From Phytohabitans aurantiacus (lineage in GTDB: Bacteria; Actinomycetota; Actinomycetes; Mycobacteriales; Micromonosporaceae), in assembly GCF_027923225.1 (NCBI RefSeq), contig NZ_BSDI01000019.1, forward strand, positions 1 to 64,000: a stretch of DNA of 64,000 bases, read 5' to 3'. The notes below the pieces were generated by a model, which did no database searches, was not told where the DNA came from, and saw only the letters and a list, made by a program, of their open reading frames with translations. Below are positions 17,314 through 25,975 of the stretch, piece by piece; positions within the stretch are counted from its first letter, which is position 1, and each line of letters begins with the position of its first letter. The position numbers and the translations under genes are program-made.

Positions 17314-18612
17314 TCAAGACCGGGCCCGGCCGGCAGGCATCACGGCAGGTGGGCGTGCGCTGCGGGTTCGCGGCCCGCCGCCTGGCGTGTCAGACGCGAC
17401 AGCGGGGCGGTGGAAGACAGGGATCGTCCGCACTCGGTCCAGGTAGGCGGCTCCCTGCGAGGCTGCCGTGCCGGGCTCGTTCCCGAGGAACCGTGTGGCC
17501 AGCCGATGGTGGGTGGTGCGCCACCGGTCCACTACGACACCCAGGCCGTACATCGCTTCCTCGAGCTTGCGGCCATGTCGCGGCTGCACTTTCCCGGCGG
17601 CGAGGTGGTGCTGGTATACGTCCTCCAAACCGACCAGCGATCCGTCGAGGATGGCCTGCCGGACCTGCGGCACCTGATCGAACGCGCAGGAGGCCAGCCG
17701 TTGCGGGTCGGGAGTGCGGCATAGCGCCTCCACCGTCTTGGCCGCCGCCGACTGGATCGCGGACGCGCCGTGCGTGTGAGTCCTGAACGCCGCGAACGAG
17801 CACGGTTGCATCGTCGCCATCAGGGAGAACAACGGCGATGCGTCCCGCAACGCTGAGGCGGCGCCGTCGGTGAAGATCGCGGCCAGGCGCACATTGCCCA
17901 TGGTGAGCACGGACACCGCTGTATGCAGTTGTGCGGCCATCAACGCGAACACGGTCTCGTACGCCTGCAGGACCCGGATGAACATGAACTCGTCATGGGA
18001 GATGTCGACCGGCAGCATCGACAGGTCCACGGCCAACCGCTGCGCCGCGGGCATCCGAGCCGCCACGCTCGCGCACACCCGATCCGCATCCGCGGGATCG
18101 GTGCCACCCAGGACAGGCAACCCGAGCCGGGTATATGCCGGGGCCAGCGCCCGCATCCCCAGCCGCAGCCGCCGGTCCACCAACGCAGGCCCCGGCCGGT
18201 GTCTGGGCAGCAGTCCGGTACTGCCGTCCATGGCCTCCTGCTCGAAACGGAGCAGGTCAGCGACGAGGGCCACCATCAACCGGTCGTGGCGTCGCCACGC
18301 CTCGCCCAGTTCCCCATCACGGGTCTCAGGTAGTGGCAGCAGCCGCAGGGCCAGATAGGTGGCGGCGTCGAACCGGCCGTCGCGACGGTCCAGCACCGTG
18401 TCCAGGAACGCGGCCAACTGTTCGGAGTTCAGGTCGGTGCCCTCAGTACGGCCCACGGACAGTCGCTGGCGGGCGTTGTCGAGATCACTGAGAAGCTCGA
18501 CCGGTACGGCGTGTTTGCCTACTGCTCGGATCTCGGCGAGCACGCCGGCGAACGGGAACGTGGCCACCTCAGGTTGTGAGAGCCACGCCTTCAGATCATC
18601 CATAGTGGTCAC
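17314..18612 (-). CDS. tryptophan 2,3-dioxygenase-like heme protein
   Basis: 432 residues. Motifs of the tryptophan 2,3-dioxygenase family are visible in order: SHDEFMFIRVLQAYETVF (205-222; family HDE..FI...QAYE..F), MQPCSFAAFR (268-277; the substrate-binding Phe-Arg), RWRTTHHRLATRFLG (363-377; containing the expected heme-ligand His) and EPGTAASQGAAYL (379-391). The protein is longer at the N-terminus than classical enzymes, and the regions between motifs are divergent. It may act on tryptophan or on another indole in a secondary pathway. The MarR gene lies 30 bases upstream and probably controls it. Confidence 0.7.
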   Translation of the reverse strand: MTTMDDLKAWLSQPEVATFPFAGVLAEIRAVGKHAVPVELLSDLDNARQRLSVGRTEGTDLNSEQLAAFLDTVLDRRDGRFDAATYLALRLLPLPETRDGELGEAWRRHDRLMVALVADLLRFEQEAMDGSTGLLPRHRPGPALVDRRLRLGMRALAPAYTRLGLPVLGGTDPADADRVCASVAARMPAAQRLAVDLSMLPVDISHDEFMFIRVLQAYETVFALMAAQLHTAVSVLTMGNVRLAAIFTDGAASALRDASPLFSLMATMQPCSFAAFRTHTHGASAIQSAAAKTVEALCRTPDPQRLASCAFDQVPQVRQAILDGSLVGLEDVYQHHLAAGKVQPRHGRKLEEAMYGLGVVVDRWRTTHHRLATRFLGNEPGTAASQGAAYLDRVRTIPVFHRPAVASDTPGGGPRTRSARPPAVMPAGRARS

Positions 18613-18642
18613 TCCTGGTTCGGTAGTCGCTGCGATGCAGGG

Positions 18643-19170
18643 TTAGGGCGTGGCGGTGGCGCAGCGCCGTAGTGGGGAGATCGAGTGGCTGGCGCGCTGC
18701 TCGATCCGCTGCAGAACGGCCGTGACTGTCCAGACGAGTTCTGCTGGAAGTGGACAGAGCAGGACGCTCTCCCCAGCGGCGATGGCGTTTTGCACGCCGG
18801 GCGCCAGGGCGTGCCCGTAGCTGGTAGCGGCCACAGCCGCCGGTCGGCCGGCGCGGGCCGGTAGCAGGCAGGCCATTCCGTGGGCATTGAGTACTGCTGC
18901 GGCCCGGATCAGGTCCGGCTTCGGTACACGAAGTCGCTGCGACGCGGTCCCAACGGTGACGACGTGGAACTCGCAGACCAGCCGTAGAAGCTCCCACTGT
19001 GGCCAGGTCAGCCCGAGTCTGGGCGCGACGAGGGTCCGATGCATCAGGTCGGTGACCGTGCTGGCGGCCCGCCACAGATCTGCCGTGAATTCCGAAACCG
19101 CATCGGGAGGTGGGCTCAGGCACGGCGGTCGCATGGTTACGGTGTCGTGTCGTGGTGGGTCCGAGGACAT
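18643..19170 (-). CDS. MarR-like winged-helix transcriptional regulator
   Basis: 175 residues from ATG 19170, chosen over ATG 19194 because GGAGG lies 7 bases upstream of it. The central part (LGLTWPQWELLRLVCEFH, VTVGTASQRLRVPKPDLIRA) has the MarR order of dimerisation helix, winged helix and recognition helix. It is immediately upstream of and co-directional with the dioxygenase-like gene, so it is probably the local regulator and may sense an aromatic ligand. Confidence 0.6.
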   Translation of the reverse strand: MSSDPPRHDTVTMRPPCLSPPPDAVSEFTADLWRAASTVTDLMHRTLVAPRLGLTWPQWELLRLVCEFHVVTVGTASQRLRVPKPDLIRAAAVLNAHGMACLLPARAGRPAAVAATSYGHALAPGVQNAIAAGESVLLCPLPAELVWTVTAVLQRIEQRASHSISPLRRCATATP

Positions 19171-19925
19171 GGTTGAACCTCCATCTGACGCCAAATGTGC
19201 GTCGCCCGGCGGAATTCTTCGATCGGAAGGCGGTGCGACCGGTGCGTTGTTCGGGGGGACCGAAGCAACAGGACGTTTCTTGTCGTGAATGCGCGTCGTC
19301 GCGCACGAATGTCACCTATTGATGTGCCGAACGGCCGTGAGCTTGTCTAGTACCGCTGGGCACCCGGCCCTGTCGCATGCAGATACGGCAGACATCACGT
19401 CGGTCGAGAAGGTTACCCACTGGCGAGGCGTCGGCTCTTGAGCAGACAAGTCCTGCAGTGTCGTGGTCGTTCACTCGTGAACCAATTCGCGCCGCGGTGC
19501 TGAGGAGAGAGGCTGGCCCGCGCCGTCTACCGGCCAGCGGAGCGGCCGAGGGTGTATCTGGACATGATTTCTATGGGTTCACGGGAGCCCTAGGTTGCGT
19601 TGGCATGCACCGATATGCGGTCCATGCCTTGATGTCGTCAGCATGGTCGTGTGTGGACGGAGGCCCACGGTTGTTGCGCCTGCAGCGGGTTGGGTTGATG
19701 GTGTCGGTCATCTTGGCACCCGATTGCCTTCCGGAAGCCGCGACAATCATGAGGCGAGGTGTTGTGCCCGGTTGATTGACGTGACTGGCATAGACCGATG
19801 TGGACTGTTGTTCGGCTCACTGATCGAGCATGCACCCGGTGCCGCTGGTGCGGAAGTTGACATCTGGTTGACAACCGCGCAGCGCGAGACGAGTGTCCAC
19901 TTGGACATCGTTTCTCACCCGCCCT
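19171..19925. other. long intergenic region
   Basis: 755 bases without a convincing gene. A plus-strand open frame at 19377-19775 lacks a ribosome binding site and recognisable content. A short palindrome, TGTCCA-CT-TGGACA, lies at 19894-19907. A related sequence, TGGACATGATTTCT, occurs at about 19560-19573 and TGGACATCGTTTCT at 19902-19915. These may be protein-binding sites, but nothing else supports that. Confidence 0.35.
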
Positions 19926-20210
19926 CTATCGTTCCTTGACTGTCAACGTTTTCTCGTCCAGCCCAAGCACCGCGCAGAGAATGGCGCGGTTGTGCCGGTC
20001 GGGCTTGTGCCGCCCCTGTTCCCAACGGGAAATCATGGCCTTGAGCGACTTCGCCGTCGGCAAGGACGTTCCCTGCCGGCGAGCAACGCGCTGCATTTCG
20101 CGTATGAGGTCTGCTTGAGTCCAGCCCTTGGACATTCGACGCTCGCGGAGCACCTCTGCGAACGGGCGCCCTTGCGAGAGTCCCGAGGGTGGTCGAGGTC
20201 TGGTGGGCAT
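19926..20210 (-). CDS. small XRE-family helix-turn-helix regulator
   Basis: 94 residues from ATG 20210, selected because GGAGGAG precedes it. The core reads FAEVLRERRMSKGWTQADLI, then SLKAMISRWEQGRHKPD, a standard XRE helix-turn-helix (recognition helix with SRWEQG). The short tail ILCAVLGLDEKTL is typical. There is no sensor domain. No partner gene is adjacent on its strand. Confidence 0.7.
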   Translation of the reverse strand: MPTRPRPPSGLSQGRPFAEVLRERRMSKGWTQADLIREMQRVARRQGTSLPTAKSLKAMISRWEQGRHKPDRHNRAILCAVLGLDEKTLTVKER

Positions 20211-20716
20211 GCGTGTACTCCTCCGATGGGAATTCGATGTCAAGTCGCCGGCCATCTCCCACAAGAAGCGCACGGCAAAGCTCCGCCACCAGGCATGTTC
20301 GTACTAAGTGGACGGTCGCGGATTCATCCTGACTTGTCTCGATGTTCGGTGCGGGTCACGAGCGGACAGGCCGGAAGGCCAGAGTCCCGACAACTCGGCA
20401 ACCGTTCGCGCCGAGCGCGTGGCCGCCCCCCACATCGACAAGCAGCGTGACACCCGCCGGACAGCACCCGGCGCACTGGCCTTGGTCGACCCGGCTCACT
20501 TCCCAAGCCAGCGATCGGTATCAGCGGGCACGGCCGTCACATCGCCCAAGTCGGCTAGCACGGCCCCGGGACAGCACGCACGGCCATGCCTCACCAACGA
20601 ACGTATCGGCCAAAAATGTCATGAGCCTCCCCCGTACCGCCGACCGTCCCCCTGATCGGCGACAAACCACCCAGGCCGACACCGGGGTTGGAACAAATCT
20701 GATCCAGACTTCGCGA

Positions 20717-20730
20717 TGGTATCTATACCA
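20717..20730. promoter_or_regulatory. palindrome TGGTAT-CT-ATACCA
   Basis: A perfect 6-bp inverted repeat with a 2-base centre, rich in A/T compared with its surroundings. It could overlap a -10 element or be an operator for the downstream XRE gene. Confidence 0.4.
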
Positions 20731-20748
20731 CCCACGGCTGGTCAACTG

Positions 20749-20777
20749 TTGTTCCACGTCTCGCCGCCGTGGAACAA
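20749..20777. promoter_or_regulatory. inverted repeat, probable operator of the XRE gene
   Basis: TTGTTCCACG and CGTGGAACAA are exact reverse complements 9 bases apart, ending 29 bases before the start codon at 20807. Position and symmetry suggest autoregulation by the dimeric XRE protein encoded just downstream. Confidence 0.5.
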
Positions 20778-20806
20778 TCACGTTCCGAGTTGGCGGAGGA
20801 GGCCCA

Positions 20807-21241
20807 ATGACGGGCGAGGCTGGGCATGCCCCCACCGCGGTCTTCGCCGCGCGCCTGGACCGTGCGATGCGCACGCGCGTCGATGGGGAGACCGGCCGAG
20901 CCTGGACCAACCGTTCCCTGTCGGAGGCGTTAAAACAGCGAGGCCACGCCGCTAGCCACGCCAAGATCGGTCGGTTACGCCGCGCTGAAAGCCAGCCGGA
21001 TTTCGCCGACATTGAGGCTCTCGCGGCCGCACTGGAGGTACCGGTCCGCTACTTCTTCCCGGATCCCGATGACGATGACGGCGAGCGGCGCGTTCTGGCC
21101 GCGATGGCATCTAGCCCTCACGTACGCGCCGTCGCGATGCGGTTGGCCGAGCAGGGGCCGATTTCCGCGCAGGCCGCCGAAGCGATCATCTCGATCATGG
21201 AGCAGGTTCAGAGGCTCGACAACGACAGGCCAGGCGGTTAG
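20807..21241 (+). CDS. XRE-family regulator
   Basis: 144 residues from ATG 20807, with a very strong GGAGGAGG at 20795-20802. The N-terminal half contains FAARLDRAMRTRV, LSEALKQRGHAASHAKIGRL and a LEVPVRYFFPD end, typical of XRE repressors with an incomplete consensus. A C-terminal helical part (VRAVAMRLAEQGPISAQAAE) may mediate dimerisation. It lies 32 bases upstream of the methyltransferase and is probably co-transcribed with it. Confidence 0.65.
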   Translation: MTGEAGHAPTAVFAARLDRAMRTRVDGETGRAWTNRSLSEALKQRGHAASHAKIGRLRRAESQPDFADIEALAAALEVPVRYFFPDPDDDDGERRVLAAMASSPHVRAVAMRLAEQGPISAQAAEAIISIMEQVQRLDNDRPGG

Positions 21242-21273
21242 CGCCCGAGCCGAGCAAGGTGACAGGAGCGTAG

Positions 21274-22113
21274 ATGGATTACCGCACGGTCCCCGAATGG
21301 GCCAGGGAAGTCTCGCACCCGGAGAAGGCCTCGGCCGCCAGGGTGTACGACTACCTGCTGGGAGGCACACACCACCTTGAAGCCGACCGGCTGGTCGGTG
21401 CGGCGATCCAGCAGGCCAAGCCGGCTGTCCCGCTCCAGATGATGACCAACCGGGCGTTCCTCGGCAGAGCCGTCCGGTTCATGGTCGATGCCGGCATCAA
21501 GCAGTTCCTCGATATCGGCTCCGGCATCCCCACCGTCGGAAACGTTCATGAGACCGCCCAGATGCGCAGTTCGGGCTGTCGGGTGGTCTACGTCGACTGC
21601 GACCCGGTGGCGGTCATGCAGTCGCTGCAACTGCTGGCGGGAGCACCGTTCGCCACCGCGTTGGAGGGTGACCTCACCCGCCCGGAAGAGATTCTCGCGG
21701 AACTCGCCACCGCTGAGATACGCAGGCTTATCGATCCACAAGAGCCGGTCGGCCTGTTGCTGATGGCGGTCACGCATTTCGTCTCTGACGAGGAGAACCT
21801 CCATGATCACGTCGCGACCTTGCGTGAGTGGTTGCCACCGGGCAGCTTCATGGCGCTAAGTCAAGGCGCCGTCGAGTCGTACACGCCGGAGGAGATCGCG
21901 CAGATCCGCGCCGCGTACGCCGGCCAACGCGCGGCCATCCCCACGGCTCGAACCTGGGAACAGACGCGCCGGTTCTTCGACGGGTTGGTGCTTCAAGACC
22001 CTGGGCTGGTGTATCTGCCGCAGTGGCGCCCGGAGCCGAACGACCCCTCGTTCTTCAACGATGACCCGCGCCGTTCCGGGTCTCACGCGGGCGTCGGCCT
22101 AAGGGCCCGATGA
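21274..22113 (+). CDS. S-adenosyl methyltransferase, DUF574/Methyltransf_19 family
   Basis: 279 residues. The N-terminus PEKASAARVYDYLLGGTHH is diagnostic for the actinobacterial Methyltransf_19 (DUF574) family. The SAM-binding motif follows at about 78-92 (FLDIGSGIPTVGNVHE), then VVYVDCDPVAV with the acidic residue that contacts the ribose. Length is normal for the family. The substrate is unknown for most members. The gene follows an XRE regulator by 32 bases, an arrangement repeated in many actinomycete genomes. Confidence 0.85.
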   Translation: MDYRTVPEWAREVSHPEKASAARVYDYLLGGTHHLEADRLVGAAIQQAKPAVPLQMMTNRAFLGRAVRFMVDAGIKQFLDIGSGIPTVGNVHETAQMRSSGCRVVYVDCDPVAVMQSLQLLAGAPFATALEGDLTRPEEILAELATAEIRRLIDPQEPVGLLLMAVTHFVSDEENLHDHVATLREWLPPGSFMALSQGAVESYTPEEIAQIRAAYAGQRAAIPTARTWEQTRRFFDGLVLQDPGLVYLPQWRPEPNDPSFFNDDPRRSGSHAGVGLRAR

Positions 22114-22149
22114 CGGAGCTGGAAATCACCGCGTGCTTGGGGGCGGCCG

Positions 22150-24558
22150 TCAGCTCGCGCGGCGGGGCATGGCCACGACCGTCGACGGGGTCGCCACGGC
22201 TGTGATGAGCCGGCCGGGGACGCCGTCCACGCCGCCCTCGATCCGCCGTGCGAGATCCGAAGCTGTCTGCGGCGCTCCGAGCAGTTCGCCGTTGCCGTAG
22301 GTGCAGCCCAGTGCGAGCGCGGCCCGGCGTCTTGCGGGAGTGTCGATACCCTCCGCGCAGACGGCGATCGAGAGGTCCTGGCCGAGTCGTACCGCGCCCT
22401 TGACCACGGCGGCAGCGGTGCGCTTTGTCAGCTGGGCGACGAAGGACCGGTCGACCCGCAGGCCGGCGAACGGCATCTGGTCGAGTATCGCCAGCGAGGC
22501 TGTTGAGGTGCCGAACCGGTCCAGCACGAAACGAACTCCCGCCGCGCGCAGCTTGTCCAGCACCGGATCAGGCTCCACCTGGACGATGTCGATGATCAGG
22601 TCACCGGGATGGACCCCATACTGGGTCGTCGCGGCCAGCACGGACACGGGCAGGCGAGGGTCGCGCAGGCTACTGGGAGAGATCGCGATCTCGACTGGTA
22701 TCGGGTGACCGTGGTCTCGCCAGGTCTTCACGGCGGCCGCTGCCTCGTACAAGACCAGCTTGGTGAGCGCGGCCGGATGGTATTGCGTGGCCACCGGCCA
22801 CCATAGGTCTGCAGGCAGTACTCCATGCGCGACGTGTTCCCAGGTCGGTTTGGCTCTGGCCGCGACGGCTTCCCCGGTGGCCAAGGCGAGGATGGGCTCG
22901 AACAGTACGGTGATCTGGCCGCTGGCGATCGCGGTGGGCAGCTGCGCGGCGAGTTCGAGGCGTAGAGCGTCGGCGGTGTCGTCGCTCGGGTCGAACACGG
23001 TCACGCTCGCGGCGGAACGTTTGGCCTGGTACATCGCTATGTCGGCACGGCGTAGAAGCTCCGCCGCATCCATTGTCGGTGTCCCCATCGCCATGCCCGC
23101 GCTCGCACGGATCGGGATCTGCACGTCGTCAAGCTCGACGGGCTGGCACAACGCCACCTCGATCTGCCGCGCCCGGTGTGCCGCCGCCGTACCACGAAGG
23201 TTCGGCAGCAGCACAGCGAATTCGTCACCGCCCAGGCGTGCCGCCGCATGTCCGTCGGCAGCGACGGCATGACGTAGGCGCTCGGCGACCGCGACCAGGA
23301 CACGATCGCCGGCCTCGTGTCCCAGGGTGTCGTTGACGTGCTTGAACCCGCCCAAGTCCAGAAACAGCAATGCGAGCGGTCCCCGCTTGAGCAGTTCGGT
23401 TGCCTCTGCCTTCAACAAACGACGGTTGGCGAGTCCGGTGAGTGGATCATGGTTCGCCTCGTACTCCAGGCGGGCGTGTGCCAACGCGGACTCCACGCAG
23501 CTGCCAAGGGCCGCGCAGAAGACTCCCAGCACCCGGGCGTCCCGGTCCGCGAACGCCCGTCGGTCCCGTGTTAGCAGCCGTACCTGGCCCGGCTGCACCG
23601 TTGACTGGCCCGCCATCACGTGCGCCACTGACCATGGCCAGCCAACCGTGGGGGCCTGCGCCGGCGAACCGTCGAAACACACCAGGTCACCTGCGGCACG
23701 GACTAGGCGCCGGCCGTCGAGGTCGTCCCACTCCGCCTCGACGATCTCGACGCCACGGCCGGCGAACAAGTCCGCCGCGCCCCGCACCGCTGTGTAGACC
23801 ACATCGGTTGTATCGCGCGCGTGGAGGGCATCAGTGAGCGTCGCGAGGCGTTCCCACGCCCGCCGCTCGGCGACCAACGTCGCTCGGTGTGCCCGCGCGG
23901 CGTGCGCCAGCAGTAGGACGGCCGGCAGGACCAACAGCAGCCGTTGCTGAACGTCGACCAGCGCGGTCACCGCCAGAGCCACTCCGATCTGACAGGCGCC
24001 CGCCACGAGCCGGCTCGCCCATCCCGCTCGGGCAGCTTCCCACCACGATGCGTCCGCTGCCGCCGCTCCAGCGATCGCGAACAATGCCTCCACCACGGCG
24101 ACGACCACCGCGCCGGCCAGCACGACACCGATCGGGAAGTCCGGAGCTGGCGAGCCGACTGCCGTCGGCGCGAAACCGGACACAGCCATGACCGCCGCCG
24201 CTGTCAACGCCGCTAGGAAGTCCACCCCAGCTGCTATCAGCCGACGGTGGTCCTGCCGGGGTAGTCCAGCCGCCGCCGCAACGATTCCGCAGGCCGCGCA
24301 CACGACCATCCAATACGGCGGTACCACGGCCGCCGCCACCACAATCGCCGCCGGCGTTAGCGACACCGCTCCGCTGGGCCGAACGGGAACCCGCATCCTG
24401 CTCGCATGGCCGAGCGCGATCAAGATGGCGACGGACAGAAGAGAGGCCCAGACGACGGACGACGCCGAACCGGCGTCCCGCACCGCCCACACGACGCAAC
24501 CCAGACCGCCCGCTCCAAACGCGAGCCATCGCAGCCGCACCGCGCCACGCACGTCCAC
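22150..24558 (-). CDS. membrane GGDEF protein with degenerate EAL domain
   Basis: 802 residues from a GTG at 24558, chosen because GGAGG lies about 7 bases upstream; an in-frame TTG lies 24 bases before. About eight hydrophobic helices fill residues 1-220, then a GAF-like region (about 230-365). The GGDEF domain begins at about 375 with NHDPLTGLANRRLL and has an intact GGDEF at 443-447, so diguanylate cyclase activity is possible. The EAL domain (about 545-790) has lost its signature: GEAVAARAKPTW replaces EAxLRW, and LDRFGTS replaces DDFGTG. AEGID is kept. It is therefore probably a cyclase or c-di-GMP binding protein rather than a phosphodiesterase. Confidence 0.8.
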   Translation of the reverse strand: MDVRGAVRLRWLAFGAGGLGCVVWAVRDAGSASSVVWASLLSVAILIALGHASRMRVPVRPSGAVSLTPAAIVVAAAVVPPYWMVVCAACGIVAAAAGLPRQDHRRLIAAGVDFLAALTAAAVMAVSGFAPTAVGSPAPDFPIGVVLAGAVVVAVVEALFAIAGAAAADASWWEAARAGWASRLVAGACQIGVALAVTALVDVQQRLLLVLPAVLLLAHAARAHRATLVAERRAWERLATLTDALHARDTTDVVYTAVRGAADLFAGRGVEIVEAEWDDLDGRRLVRAAGDLVCFDGSPAQAPTVGWPWSVAHVMAGQSTVQPGQVRLLTRDRRAFADRDARVLGVFCAALGSCVESALAHARLEYEANHDPLTGLANRRLLKAEATELLKRGPLALLFLDLGGFKHVNDTLGHEAGDRVLVAVAERLRHAVAADGHAAARLGGDEFAVLLPNLRGTAAAHRARQIEVALCQPVELDDVQIPIRASAGMAMGTPTMDAAELLRRADIAMYQAKRSAASVTVFDPSDDTADALRLELAAQLPTAIASGQITVLFEPILALATGEAVAARAKPTWEHVAHGVLPADLWWPVATQYHPAALTKLVLYEAAAAVKTWRDHGHPIPVEIAISPSSLRDPRLPVSVLAATTQYGVHPGDLIIDIVQVEPDPVLDKLRAAGVRFVLDRFGTSTASLAILDQMPFAGLRVDRSFVAQLTKRTAAAVVKGAVRLGQDLSIAVCAEGIDTPARRRAALALGCTYGNGELLGAPQTASDLARRIEGGVDGVPGRLITAVATPSTVVAMPRRAS

Positions 24559-24860
24559 GGCCTGACCTCCATGGCTGACCAACCGATCGCACAGGAGCCC
24601 CGATCATAGTGGGAGTTGCACAACAACCACATTCCTGCCGGTGGATTGCTAACCGCCTCACGAGTTATCGGCCCTGGATGCGGCCATGCCGCGGAGCCGT
24701 AGCTCGTCGAAGATTGTCAACTTCCGCGTCCGGCTCCGATCACGCAGACTTGAGCGCAGCAAAGACAATCGGTGTCGCCCACACCGGGCAGAGCCAGACA
24801 CCACTGAGCCGCCCTGGGCTGTCGAACCGCCGGGCCGGACCAACAGGTGAGGAGGACGGG

Positions 24861-25871
24861 GTGAACCAAGGTTGGCATCAGCCTGTTCCCCCGCTGCCGC
24901 CGATCGCCGGGATGGCACCGCAGGGTGTGGAAGACCTGTGCGCGATCATCGCGCGCGATCGCGGCCGGCCGATCACCGTGTATCCAGTTTCGGTGCCCAT
25001 CGGCGGCCCATCCGGAATGCTGCTACACCGCGACGACCACGGCATGGACGCAGACGTGATCGCCGTAGCTGACGACGCCGCACCACTGCTGCGTGACCAC
25101 ATCGTCTTACACGAGTTGGCGCACCTGCTTCTCGGCCACGACCAACTCGACCATGAGCGGCGCGGCGCAGCACATTGCGGCCAGCGCCTGCGGCAGGAAG
25201 CCGAGGCCGAACGCTACGCCGAAACGATGGCCAAGCTGGTGATCACACCTCGCCCGAGGTCTAACGCCAACTCGACCGCGGTCGAGGACCATCCCACCTG
25301 GTCCGCCAGCCCGCCTCGGCAACAACAGCGAAGCGGCTGGCTGACAAACCGGGTGCGCCGCTCCGCCTTGGCGACCGCCGCCGCCCGCCACATCCTCTAT
25401 CGACAGCTGCACCCGCTCTGGCTCGCCCTCACCGCGGCTACCCCCCACATCACCGAGCCTCTACTCAACCCGGAACTAGACACCCAGTTACCGATACGCC
25501 GCACCTGGAGCGCACTGCGCCGTCGCGTTGTTCAGATCTACGACAGCCTCTGGCACCTTCGCGAGCACCTCAACCCCCACGTCTACGACGCTGCACGCCA
25601 CCGCGCCCACCGGTTCGGACTCGACGAGCACAGCGCCGACATCGAGGGACACGCCGCGGCCATCGCCGCGGCCATCCGCACTGGCCAACCTCCAACCTCT
25701 GACAAATCATCACGGCCCCTGGCCGCTCACGGATCCGGTGACGTCGACGCCGACGCCGCCCGCCTCGCGGCAATCGCCCACTCCATCAAACGATCGCCTC
25801 TGGTCTCGGCCACCATCGCCAGCCAACGCCCGATCCCTACACAAAGCCCCGAGCTGTCCCACGCCCCATAA
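24861..25871 (+). CDS. HExxH metalloprotease-like protein with DUF6545-like C-terminus
   Basis: 336 residues from a GTG at 24861 preceded by GGAGGACGGG. The first half matches ImmA/IrrE-type zinc peptidases: IVLHELAHLLLGH at 81-93 has both His ligands and the catalytic Glu, and EAEAERYAETMAKLV follows with candidate third-ligand Glu residues. The second half (AARHILYRQLHPLWLALTAA, RRTWSALRRRVVQIYDSLWH, LREHLNPHVYDAARHRAH) resembles the soluble tail (DUF6545) of MAB_1171c-type membrane proteins (recalled resemblance). It lies about 100 bases before a cytochrome P450. It may cleave or sense a regulator; its substrate is unknown. A 302-base gap to the GGDEF gene precedes it. Confidence 0.6.
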   Translation: MNQGWHQPVPPLPPIAGMAPQGVEDLCAIIARDRGRPITVYPVSVPIGGPSGMLLHRDDHGMDADVIAVADDAAPLLRDHIVLHELAHLLLGHDQLDHERRGAAHCGQRLRQEAEAERYAETMAKLVITPRPRSNANSTAVEDHPTWSASPPRQQQRSGWLTNRVRRSALATAAARHILYRQLHPLWLALTAATPHITEPLLNPELDTQLPIRRTWSALRRRVVQIYDSLWHLREHLNPHVYDAARHRAHRFGLDEHSADIEGHAAAIAAAIRTGQPPTSDKSSRPLAAHGSGDVDADAARLAAIAHSIKRSPLVSATIASQRPIPTQSPELSHAP

Positions 25872-25975
25872 GCACCGACGCGGCGCGAACTCAACGCTCT
25901 GGTTCCGGTGCATGCGGCGATGAGCCGTTAACGAGCCCTTGTTCTCGAGCCGTAGTCCAGGAAAGGGCAACGCCG

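Larger units (their letters stand above)
20211..20806. promoter_or_regulatory. divergent intergenic region between two XRE genes
   Basis: 596 bases between the start codons of two divergent XRE regulators. The last about 100 bases contain two inverted repeats (20717-20730 and 20749-20777). A single half-like site GGAACAA lies at 20690-20696. No gene is supported in the rest, and long open frames here have no start signals. Confidence 0.4.

Noticed and set aside
19377..19775. Plus-strand open frame of 132 codons.
   Set aside because: No ribosome binding site, no recognisable domain, and mixed composition; treated as non-coding.
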